Of a stretch of DNA of 64,000 nt, positions 50,501-61,310 are shown in pieces. Source of the DNA: Stercorarius parasiticus (lineage: Eukaryota > Chordata > Aves > Charadriiformes > Stercorariidae); the NCBI GenBank assembly GCA_013396915.1, contig VWZL01005178.1, forward strand, positions 60,053 through 124,052, in the 5' to 3' direction. Both the position numbers and the translations under genes were made by a program. The number at the start of each line of letters is the position of its first letter. Position 1 is the first letter of the stretch. A model generated the notes under the pieces. The model was not told where the DNA came from. It saw nothing but the letters and a program-made list of their open reading frames with translations, and made no database searches.

Positions 50501-51230
50501 ATACACAAGCCCACATGTGCTGATGCAGATTTCTCAGCTCTGGTACTAAGTTGCCCACAGAATAAGAATAATAGAAAAATGCTAAGCGTTTTGCTTGATT
50601 TAAATTTTGCAGAAAACCAAAGCAGAATGAACTTTGGCTCCTGTTCAGCTGCAATCTAGACATGAATTAACAGGCGCTTCAAACTTAAATTAGACGAGTC
50701 AACCATTGAATGTAGTTCAGCAGCACACCAAAATAAATCCGGATGACATTTATGACATATTTCATTGTTTCTATAATCTAAGTAACACAAAAGGCGTAAG
50801 TCACAGCACAATACTTTATTACATTTCTTTTTGAAATGCTGTCCGTGAATAAATTTAGACTGGAAATGGGAAGATTTGTTACTATCAAAGTGGGAAATAT
50901 ATGTTGCTCTGATGGCACTGGACTGCAGCTGCCCATACTAAACTGGAGCTCATGATCCAGTTCCACTCCAGGCTACTGTTCCTTGGTACGCAAGGCTGAG
51001 TTATTTAAACCAAATGCCAACACCAAATGTTTTTGGCTTCCTCTTTTATTCTAGAATCATCAGAGTGCATAAAAAAAAGTAGAAGCTTCAATGGGGTATT
51101 TAAAACCCAATTTTTAAAATTTGATTTGTGGTCTAAGAAAATGTGAATATTGGTGGTAGATTCCTTTATTTGAATCTTCCTTCTGTGTCAAGTATATTTA
51201 AAACCCCAGACATACCTTCCTAAAAAAGAA

Positions 51231-51256
51231 ATATATGTGTGTGTATATATATATAT
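51231..51256 (+). repeat. TA/TG alternating microsatellite
   Basis: An uninterrupted purine-pyrimidine alternation: ATATAT, then GTGTGTGT, then TATATATATATAT. Such tracts can be polymorphic and can adopt left-handed DNA. Confidence 0.85.
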
Positions 51257-54200
51257 GGAGGAATGGAGGCATTGGGCTATTCCCCAGTGCAGCCATCCAC
51301 TTGAAAGACATGAGGTATGTGACGCATTAACTGATTAGACTGCAAATATTCTCTGCCCTCTCAACTGAAAGAATACATAATGTATTTATTCATGTTGTGC
51401 CCATGCAGATCTAGTAAAGTATCTGTGGCATGCTGTCAGTGGGCTAACTGCCTCTAATGCTGCTGCCCTCTCCAGTCCAGCGCTGTTTGAGAACTGAGGT
51501 GTTGAGTGGATAAGATACTTAATGGTGAGCAGGATTGGGCCATCAGCTGCCCTTACAGGCCGACGGCCTCTGTTCCTCATGGAAGGGTCTCTCACACAGT
51601 CGATACTCTCAAGATAAAAGTAGTGCTGGATATATTCAATATCACTGGCCCAGCTGTGCTGGTAAAGGGAGGAAAACTTCAGTGAGTCATCCAGATCAAA
51701 AGCATGAAAGTCAAGCTAAAAACACAAGAAAAATAAGTGTATTTAAATATGGTGGACTACAAGAAACATGTGCAACAGAAAATCTAGGATCTCAATGACT
51801 GAAGGTTTTACAACATAATTTTAAGGATGAACTGTTCCTAAACAATTTTTCCAGTGTATTAAGCACTAACAGCATCAGGCATGCATGTCTTGTTCCACTC
51901 TTTCTTTTTTTTTTCTTGAACAAACAAGTTGAATGTGGCCAATACAAGAAAAGAGCCCACTCTCCACTTATGTGTGCACGTTCCTTTGTCCTCTTTCCAA
52001 TATCCCCCAGTAATGACGGAGTGCAGGATCGTGTTCTGCTCTAATGTCTTTCTTGTAAGATTCGGAGGGTAGTGCCGTCGTGACCTTCGGGAGCAGTTTT
52101 TTCCATTTGGAAGGAGGCGGGGGAGAGAGAGCGCATTGAATTTGAGATTGATTTTCCTCCTTTTAGCATGTGGAAATTCAAAGCAAGCTCCTTGATTCAT
52201 CAACAATGGCTGCATCTCCAGCCTTAGAGAATGCAAAGGCAGCAGCAGGAGCAGACGGATGAAGTTAATACCCTCACACTGCATTGTGAATGTGACCAGA
52301 GTCCAGTATGCTATTGAAAAATGCTGATGTTGTTCCTTGCGGTGACTGGTCACAGTTCTAACTAGAGAATTTTTACCTGATGATTAAAGACCTGGGGAGC
52401 TCAAGCAGTTTTAGACATGACAGTATGGCCACACTTTCTTGTTGGGGCACTTACAGGCTCTGCATATTGCGACGTGTGTTTTGGAGGCTTCCAAGGAATG
52501 CACCCAGCTAAAGGCCAAAATGCAGATTCAGAGTATATATGGAGATTTTAAAGATGATGGTTTTCCCTGTTTCCCTTCCCTGCAAAGGGGCTGGTCTATT
52601 CAGTTGAAGTTCTGGGAGGTGTTGGAGGTGAACAGCTATTCAATGTAAGCTGTATTTTCCGTAAAGAGCAGACTGAGGATTTGAGCAGGAAGTGTTTTGA
52701 AGAGCTTCAGTTCTTCATCAGGAAGCCCTGGGGAATCACACTGGATCCAGGCTATGGGGTCCTTTGAGTCCTTGGATGTTCCTTACTTGCCATCTTTGAA
52801 TTTGAGCTGGTCCGTCCCTTCTGTCTGGGCTTTAAATTCAGCCCCGCTGGTCCAGGGGAAAAGAGCCGCACAACTAAAGTTCAGCAAGAATTGACAATAC
52901 CTGGCTTTCATCAGGCTTTGGAGAAGCAACAGCTGAGCGCAACACTCATTTCTCAGAGGTGGCATTTCTGCATCAAGGTGGAGTCGTGTGGCTTTGTCAA
53001 GGGAGAAAGAAGTTTTGTTCCTGCACATGCTTCCTCTTGATAAAAGGGTACCAACTTTCGCCATGTAATTTTTGTGAAGGGAAAGGTTTCTCACCTGCTA
53101 CAAACTGAACTGTTGGCTCTGCAGGAGCGTGTAAACTCTGTGGTAAGCCACTAGCAGGAGATTAAATCTGTTGAAGGTATATGTTTATTGTCAAACAGGC
53201 ATCCACAGCTGAGGAGGTGCTCTCCTGCATTGTGAAATGTTGTGGCCATTGAGAACATTAAACGCTGAAGGTTGTACTTGGGAGTAAATATACAGCCAGA
53301 TTGCCATGCGGGTTTTCTGTTGTGAGACTGCTGTACTCTATCTAGGAAACATTGGTAACTTCCAGTTCTTCCCATCACGTTTGTGCTCTTGTTGGCTGGG
53401 TGGAGCTAGTTGTTGGTTCGGTAGGAACAAACCCACATACGTTAGTGAGCACACGGGTAGATAGTACTTTGAGCCAGTGGGCATTTGAACAGTCTTTATG
53501 AACTTTAAGAAAATAAACATGTGCTAGGGGACTTAAGGTAGGGAGATGTCAGGTTTAAGTGTGTTTGTTTTGGTTTTTTTCTTTTCAGTTGACTATGTCT
53601 TTACCTGCCTACTTATGATGCCATGTTTTTGCACACTGTAGTGAAGGTTCACCTTTCAGTGCATGCCTAAGTTTCACAGTAACAAATACATGCATTTGGT
53701 CATCACACATAGATTGATTTTGTGTACGTTTTAGTTCTGAAAGAGAAAAGACAGAGGAAAATAAGTGGGGTCCTGTTAAAATTTGTGTTAGAAATGTTTT
53801 AATTCAGGTGAATTTGAGAATCAATAAATGAAGCTGGCCCTATTCTGATCGCTGTTTTGAGTACAGTCAGAAGAATCTGTAGACGTTTTTGTGTAATAGC
53901 ATAGCATGTATCCAGAAACATCCAGAACTGGGCAAGTGTGAGTCAATGCTGTGGTGGAATTCAGGTTGCTGGTAAAAGCAATTATTTTATCAATAAGATC
54001 AAGCTTTGTTACAGTTACCACTGATAAAGCTCAAAAGGCAGTTTAGCATGCTGCGTTGCTGTATTCTACTACAAAATTATTTTCCCTTACTATCAGTGAA
54101 TTACAACTACTTGAGTTTAGCCCCAGAAAGACTCCTCTGTTGTGCTTCTTATTGCTTATGAAATCTCTTTAAACTGTGTTGTTTAGTTGTTGGACATCGG

Positions 54201-56358
54201 CTCTGAACCTATCCTAAGTTAACCTAAGGAACACATAAGTTACTTGCATACCTCCCGTTTACCTCTCTGTCTGCAATGGGGAAGCAATGCATTTTGCTCT
54301 GTGTCTGCGTATAAATGCATGAGAAATTCTATTCAAGAGTGTATTAATCTAATTCATACCTCTTTATGGCTCATCTTTGATCCTGGAATGAAGTTCTAAG
54401 CTGGAAAATGAGCACGTTCCAGTACTTCCAAGCACATTTTTGCGGTCATCTCTTATTGTCCAGCTCATATTGTATGCGAGAGATGAAAATAAATGGTTTG
54501 CAGAAGACTCTCCAGAGGCTTTGGGCTGTCGTCATAAAAAGCAGATCCTGAGCTTCTTGATGAGTTCAAGTTATTTGTAACTTAAATTGAAACAACTGCT
54601 TTGTTTAGGAATTCATAATAGGAGAGTCTTTAAGAGGACTCAGGTGATATTATTTAGAGATACAGTCAGCATAAAGCTTCTGGGGCTATCTGGTTTTATT
54701 TCCATTGAATTTTAGGCCATGTAAATATTACTTCTTTCAAACAAGAACACACACGTGTGTCTGTTATACATGAAACTGCTGGGGTTCAGAATTATCCTTC
54801 ATATGGATAATCTTCTGGAATGATGATAATTTAATAAGTAGTTCATATATAAAATAACTGGCCTTACTTCAAAGCACTATGGAAGGCCAGTTAAACTGGA
54901 AACAATTCAGACAATTCAACAATGCAGCGTTTTTCACATTTGTGGGTCTGCACTTGAGAATACGCAGACTTGTGCGCCTAGGAATAAATGACGGTGCATA
55001 TGACGGTACCTCATAAGGCTTTGTATTAGGAGCTACTAACTGGCTTTGTGATCTTCATCTTTAACCAGTGCTGAAAAACCTTTTGTAATGTAACAGCCTG
55101 TATTGCTCTCTGCATGTTGAAAGAGAACATGTTTTTAGAATGTTTGAGAACTTTGAAAAAAATATTAGTATGCTTTTCAAATTCCTCCACCTGCAGAGTC
55201 ATGTGCCTTGCTTGCTGTAGCCTAAGTGAGGAAGTCTCAGGGTCTGTTTGTTTAAACTGCCTGTAAGCAGCTTAGAATAGCTATTGTAGAGGTGAAAATA
55301 TCAGAGACTTAAATTTTAGCGTCCCACAATCTGCCAGGACTAGAAGGCAAATCTCTGGTCCCACTGAAAAAGGAAACCTCCCATTTCTGGTGGCATGTTG
55401 TTCTGATTTCTTGTCTTTTAGTGATATTTCTCTAAACCAAGAAATTGTTTCTGAAATGGGGATTAAGGATTGCCAGGAAAGATGCTAAAGGCAAGTTTAA
55501 TTCTTGTAGAAAATGTGATGTTTGGAAGGAACCTGTCTCTCCTACCACCACCATTTTTGAAGCAATTTCTTTTTGCTTTTCAGCGTTGCTCTTTGAGGAA
55601 GATGTTCAGGAGCTTGACATGCTAATAGTAGTCTTAAGGGACATAAATGAGTGAACAGAGGGCAGATAAGACAGTCAAAGGTGTATCATAATGGTTCCAT
55701 AAAATGTCATATACATCTGCAGCTTAACCGAGATGTATTATCTTATTTGCACCAGGTATTTACAGTATCTAATATACCAATTCTGTGCTGGTATATAGTT
55801 GATTCCTGCTGTTATGGTTGTTATTTAGTCGTCTTGTTATGCTTATTGTGCAAAACCAAATCACCTAGGAAAAAAGGTGTCTCTGTTCTGGGCAACATAA
55901 GCATGAAGTCTCCACGAGCTCAGGCCATTACCCACAACCACATATGATCCATGTTCTCCCTTTGGCACACTGAGATTGCACTAATTGTTCTATATCACTT
56001 TTTTTCTTTGAAAGTTCAAAATTTTGGAAAACAGATTTGTTTGGCTTTTTAGGTGTCCAAACTCAAGCTCAAAGACTAAAGGGTCTTGAATCTTTTATCT
56101 TTTGACTCATACGAATATTTAGATCTTAATTAGGGTGATATTTTCTCTTTATTTAGAAATATATTTATTTACTGGGTGAAGGCTCATTCAGTGCGAATTT
56201 TTTTAAAACACTACATAAGGTTAAGCTACTCATTTGGTTTTCAAATGTGAGCTTTACTAAAATTCAGTGATACGGTTGTTATAAAAAAAAATAAATAATA
56301 TTATTTGGTCTTTTAGTCATCCGTGCCCAAGCTGTGGTGCTCCAGTGTGATCAGCATT

Positions 56359-56418
56359 AGCCAAATTCTGCTCTAATGGAAGTCAGCAATTGTTTTCTTT
56401 GGGTGAAATATTAGGCCA
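56359..56418. mobile_element. Possible palindromic amniote repeat fragment
   Basis: The words 'agccaaattctgctctaatggaagtca' then 'gggtgaaatattaggcc' recall an archosaur/turtle repeat containing 'ccaaattctgc.ctca...gaagtcaa...ggcc'. It is very diverged and a chance match is possible. Confidence 0.25.
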
Positions 56419-58615
56419 GTACTAGGTGTTTTTAAAAATCTTATCCTTTAATCTTGTTCGTTTCTTAGTTTTTAATATACGCTTGTGGCTCTCATAAAGG
56501 CTTGTTTCTAAGGGCAAATGTCAGGTAGCATGAGGATTACCTTGTTTTCCTTTGCTGGAATGTACTCAGAAAGCTAGAGTTATCAGATTAGTGATCGTTG
56601 CTGCAATTAATATCGGGTAGTGCATCTATCATCAACCTGTGGAAAGCCTGATGCTGTGGACAGAGATCCTTTTCCAGCTCTGGCCCTGTGAGGAAAAGAG
56701 CTTTTCATCTGCAACGGCTCCTCCCTCTGGCAGAAGGCGTGGGGTGATTCTGTTCGTCATCCCTGGGACGTCTCCTCCAGACAGAGCCGGGTTGGTGGAG
56801 GTCCAGCAGAGCTCTGCTTGTCTGGAGACTGCCCTGAGTGGAAGTTCTCCTGTGAGCTGCAGCACTGGTTGGTCTGCAGCGGTGTCAGCCCCGGCAGGGG
56901 TGATGGCACAGACCGGGGGGCAAACTGGTCACTGCAAACCTTCTCCTTAGTTACTGCTGTTTGCAGAGCCCTCAGCTGCCTGTACCCAGAGGTGTTTTCT
57001 TTCCACAAAGTCTGATGAAAAATTAACATCAGCATTTCTGCAGTATGCTGAAAACATTCACTGCAGAGCTAGGAATGTGTCCATTTATCACCAGAACTGA
57101 ATTCACTTTCTTAGCATTAGCTGTAGTCAAGCTGGCCTCCTTCACCATGAAGAAAAACAAAATCTTCCTCTACGGGAACTATTTTCTCCTCTCTTTCCTC
57201 CCCAGTCTTTTCCATGTAGCACAAAAAGCGAGTCGTCAGGCCCCCACAGCAGCAGTTACCGCGTAACTGGTACGGTTGTGTCACGCAAAGACTGAAGAGG
57301 TACGGAACTAAATCAACAAACTCTGATTTGTTGGTCCAACTGAGTACAAACTAGCTAAGGAAAAACCAAGTTGGAAATGGAGAGCAAATATATGTGAGAG
57401 GCAAGCCACAGCTTGCAGTAAAGAAAATGTTTGCAGAAAACGCCAGCGTTACAGGTTTATCTAAGGTGTGGTCTAGCTTAAGCTGCAGTAATTACCCAAG
57501 GTACCATGGCTGTGGCTGGAAAATGAAGTGCTTTATAAACTTAACCCATTCGTGTCTCCTGAGACCAACCACAGTGTTGTACCTAGGCCAAGCCATGGCT
57601 TTGCCATCACAATTGAAAATTCCGGAGGAAGATCGCATCCTCCTTCATTTACCTGGCAAGAGAGCTTTGAGGCTCTGCATTCTCACGGCAGTTCACAGCA
57701 TTACAAACTAGCAAACAGAACCACCAGCTCTTTTCTTTTACTACTTAGAGGTGTTAGTGATGCCATCAACTGTAGGCAAAGCAGTAAAATGAGAGAAAAC
57801 CTTTGAAAACACAGAAGACCTGTGGGGAAAAACATTTGCCAGTCAGTTATATATGGGGTTGGGAATACCTCTGCAGAAGTAACACTGGGTGAGCGAAGGA
57901 GACAAATTTAACCTTGTGAAATGTTGGGTGGAAGGGTCTGGTTATTGAATTATCGTTGGGTAGGAATACCGCTGTCTTCAGGAGAGCTGCAGAGAGCTCG
58001 CGTGGTTTATTCTGTTCTGAAGAAACAGAAGACTATCTGGGAGGATGGCAAAATATTTAAGCAAATTTGGAGCAACGTCTCAAAAGGTAGCCAGGATCTG
58101 AAGGGGTTTGTTTATGAGGAAAGAACTCAAAAAATCTGAGTAGATGAAGTTTGGCCAAAAAGGACTTTTAGGCATTTGAGGATTTAAACTGTAAGTGAGT
58201 ATAATGGATTGTCTATTACGGATGAATTCCCAGGAACTGGCTGAAAAGGAGGACAATAAAATTTATGTTCTAAAGTCTTTAATTCACAGATGCACAGAGA
58301 AATGGCTTTCAAAGAAGAGATCAAGAGTTCACCTAATTTAATATTCTTTATAAATGTTTGCAAAGGATCTGATTTGGGACCAATAACTTATGTTTTAGTC
58401 AAAACATTGTGCGTGATGTTTTGACCTGTAAAATCAGAGCTGAGTCTACTGCTTCCCACGCTGATGTGTTCCAATGTTTAATCTTCTTGAATAGCTCTTG
58501 TGGTTGGCTACTCTGACTATGGTTAATAATCTTCCCTGGCTAGAACTGGTATCTTTAGTCTAATTCAGATTTGTTTGGTTTTCACTTCCAGGGAATTAAT
58601 CAGGAGCTATTGGTT

Positions 58616-58656
58616 GGGGTTGGGGGGGTGGGATGTTAATTTTTTTTTTTTTTTTT
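58616..58656 (+). other. G-quadruplex motif followed by T17
   Basis: G4, TT, G7, T and G3 occupy 58616-58632. The G7 can serve as two G-tracts, giving four tracts. A run of 17 T follows at 58640-58656. The pairing with a T-run is notable only as a structural curiosity. Confidence 0.65.
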
Positions 58657-59798
58657 CCTTGGCTTTCCAAACACTGTCATTTTTAGTAAGTTTTCTGGTT
58701 TGGCAGAATGAAGCCCAACTTACCCACCAGCCCTTGCATCTTCTGTTCTTGGAGAATCTTTTTTGAGAGGACTGTTCTGGCGTGTTTTTGTGTGTGCTCC
58801 ATTTATTTTTAAAATGTTTTCCAAAAAGGCTTGGCAACGAGAGCTGAGACTGTCATTACTGTGAAGAACTGGAAAATAAAAGAACAGCTGGTGTGTTTGG
58901 TGTCCTGGGAGCTGTCACTCTTAGGATTCCCCCTCCAAAAGTAAAATCAAACTATGTATTTGTTTGTCTTTCATCACATATAATAAATTACAAGAAGTTG
59001 AGAAAAAAGCCAAGCCAAATCCTGCAAAAAATCAGTTGAAAGTTGACAAATGCCTACTGGCTAAGTACATTCCTGGCATATGGGAAAGGAAAGAAAGTGG
59101 TAGGGCAATCTTCGTTAAGTTCATTACCCTAAATTACATGGGGCCTTGTCCTTAGCTTGCAGAGGAAGTTCTTGGTGCCCTTACTGAGAGGTGCACCACA
59201 ACCAGTCAGGAGCACCGTATCAGCCTAAGGGCAAGCTGTATGGCATGCAGCAGTATCAGAAATAAATATTAAAGCTCTAGGCCCGGGAAACTGGTCTGGC
59301 GCTCCAGCCGCGCTAACTGGTCCTGGGAAGGAGACGAGTACAAGGATCTGGACTAAACTTCATGTGTTGCTGTGTGTAATATGGACTTTCCTTCTCTCCC
59401 CTGCCAGTGGGAGGGCACTGTTTCTTATCTCCTTTCCGGGTTTACACCCCCAGGCTGTGTCACTTGTTCCTCGCAGGCTTTTCTCTGAATGCTATTCATT
59501 TATCTATTTATTTACTTTAAGAATCTGCTCTATATTTGCTCGCTTCATTTTTTATCTTGATTAAATATCTTTCTAGGTTTGGTTTTCACAGCCCCATATT
59601 TTCCTATGTAGAAAGCCGTGGAGGGAGAGGTTTGCCTGGGGAAGGAGGACTGCAGAACCACAGTGTTTGTGCAGCCCGGTCAGTGTACATCTGCCCCTGA
59701 CATCGATGGAGTTGAGATCAGACTCACATGTCTTATTTTTCCAGTATTCCCTGTACCGAACCGTGACTTCTGCTTCCTTTGAGTCCTCTTTCTAGCTG

Positions 59799-59820
59799 AT
59801 GTCATCAACCCTGATGACAT
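59799..59820. repeat. Perfect inverted repeat, 9-bp arms
   Basis: ATGTCATCA and TGATGACAT flank a 4-base spacer (ACCC). Each arm contains TGATGACA/TGTCATCA, which resembles bZIP-type half-sites; this is inference. The dyad is directly visible. Confidence 0.85.
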
Positions 59821-60177
59821 TTCCCTGTCATCCCTAGTGGCATTTCACAAAGAAAACATTTGTTGCCGTGTTTGTAAAAGTTACTTGCAAGTGACTTGTG
59901 CTAATGTGTTCTGACTTTTTACAAAGAATATGTGAGGGCAATTTGAAAATCCTTGAATTCAGAGAAACACACCATGAACTAGTATTTTTGGGGAATGATC
60001 AGTTTTCACTTTGCTGACCAAAATGTTGGCGTTGCTTTTCTCAGTAGAGTTTTCCGTGTGGAAAAAAAAATCCACTTGCACTCATTTCTCTTGTCTCTCT
60101 GTGCCTCTCGCTGCCTCCACGTCTGTCTTAAACTTTCTTTTCTTGAACGTTTTCATTTGTTGTTCAAATATTTGCAG

Positions 60178-60252
60178 TTCTTAGAAGAGCAGAAAAACTT
60201 CAAGCATTTTGAAAACATAGAAGGGCTCCTTAAACTCAATGAAAATTACTGA
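60178..60252 (+). other. Candidate terminal exon
   Basis: About 90 bases of pyrimidine-rich sequence (from 60085) lead to ATTTGCAG at 60177, a good acceptor. From 60178 the frame reads FLEEQKNFKHFENIEGLL..., 24 residues, then a stop at 60250-60252. An AATAAA hexamer follows at 60279-60284, 27 bases beyond the stop. The composition (Glu, Lys, Asn rich) is plausible for a C-terminal tail, but I recognise no protein. If real, this is the last exon of a gene on the plus strand whose other exons are not visible. Chance cannot be excluded. Confidence 0.25.
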
Positions 60253-60849
60253 GATATTGCTTTAAAGTGCCCTGCTTAAATAAATTAGAGAGTTCTACAA
60301 CTCTTAAATGCCCAATAGAGATGCAAGAGGCACCTAGAATAATAGACTAGGTCACACTTAAATGAATCTCTCTTGAAGAACATAACGGTAATAAGATAAA
60401 CTGACTCTGCACTAAACCGCAAAAGCACCGATGAGAATACAATACAGCTCCCCTAAATGAAGCTCTCTTAGAGGAAGTGACCAGGTGACAGACTGGAGCA
60501 TGAAAAGGGAAAAAAATTAAAATTATTTAACTTGTTGAAAGAATCAATTTTTCTGAGTATCAGAGCAAAACGTTACCAGCCTTACAGATAGCTCTTCAGA
60601 AGCAGAAAGGCTTTTTAAAGCATCGCCTTTCGTATAGAAGCGATTCGTTGACTCAGATGTACCGAGTAATATGAATTTAGTTGCTCCAGGTAGGAACTAA
60701 TAAAGCACTGGTTTAGAGTGCTGGGCTTTTCTTTTCCTGTAACCTCTAAATCCAGGATTTAACCCCAGAGAGCGTCAGAATATTGTTGCGATTGGATTTT
60801 TGTCAACAGGCCCTGCGCAAATTGAGTTTGGTGGGTTCGTCAAGGTTAT
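60253..60849. other. Non-coding sequence
   Basis: Nothing recognisable was found beyond the AATAAA noted in the preceding entry. If that exon is real, the first part would be its 3' UTR. Confidence 0.45.
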
Positions 60850-61232
60850 GTAACAGCAAACATTTGGAAAAATTGGGCACAATTGTCAGCCTTTGCTCTG
60901 AAAGGGCACAGGATTAAATGAGCATAAAAATTTAATTGTCCTCTCGCCCTGAATAAGGCTGGGGCTTTCCATATTAGGGTCGGGCTGGCTAGTTGAGCAG
61001 CAATTTTTATCTGGCCCCTGGATAAATAGATGCATTCAGCCTTCTCGGGCCTTCAACCTTCATTAACACAGAAATTAATCACATAAATTAAACATATATA
61101 TTTTGCTGGAAAAAGTCTTAACAAGCTGCATCCTCTACTGGATGAGAGAAAAGAATCAGGCATGTGTACATATTTAGCCTGACAATGCCAAGATTTCCAG
61201 AATATGTTTAGGTTTCTGTCCTTAATTTTCAA
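60850..61232. promoter_or_regulatory. Enhancer-like block, candidate conserved element
   Basis: The block is unique sequence packed with motif-like words: ATTAAATGAGCATAAA, TTTAATTGTCC, ATTAACACAGAAATTAATCAC, and GC-richer linkers between them. Homeodomain cores (TAAT/ATTA) recur about every 20-40 bases. It is uninterrupted by simple repeats and lies beside a repeat fragment that has kept its words. These features are typical of conserved vertebrate enhancers, but conservation was not tested. No TATA or CpG signal argues for a promoter. Confidence 0.3.
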
Positions 61233-61310
61233 GGGCCAGATTGGCAGCTGGTGTAAATTGTCGCCACTAATCACAGTGGAGTTAGGCCAATATATACCAT
61301 GCTGGATTTG
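61233..61310. mobile_element. Palindromic MITE-like fragment
   Basis: The left arm 'gggccagatt..cagctggtgtaaattg.cgccact' and right arm 'agtggagttaggccaatatataccatgctggatttg' are imperfect reverse complements around a short centre. Both arms match remembered words of a palindromic amniote DNA-transposon-like repeat ('gggccagatt.tcagctggtgtaaatt...agtggagttacgcc.atttacaccagct'). This is the best of three possible copies here. It abuts an enhancer-like block and its word order is unusually intact for so old a repeat. The family name is not claimed. Confidence 0.5.

Larger units (their letters stand above)
47531..60177. other. Long non-coding stretch
   Basis: No gene is recognised. TAAT-rich, enhancer-like blocks lie at 47690-47775 and 48180-48400. 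A TA/TG microsatellite is at 51231, a possible palindromic repeat fragment at 56359, a GC-rich patch at 56640-56950 with open frames on both strands, a G-quadruplex motif followed by T17 at 58616-58656, and a perfect dyad at 59799. Open frames of up to 164 codons (51859-52353, minus) show no family signature. Confidence 0.5.

Noticed and set aside
51859..52353. 164-codon minus-strand open frame
   Set aside because: No domain, low-complexity Lys/Arg and Leu runs, and no splice or promoter context.
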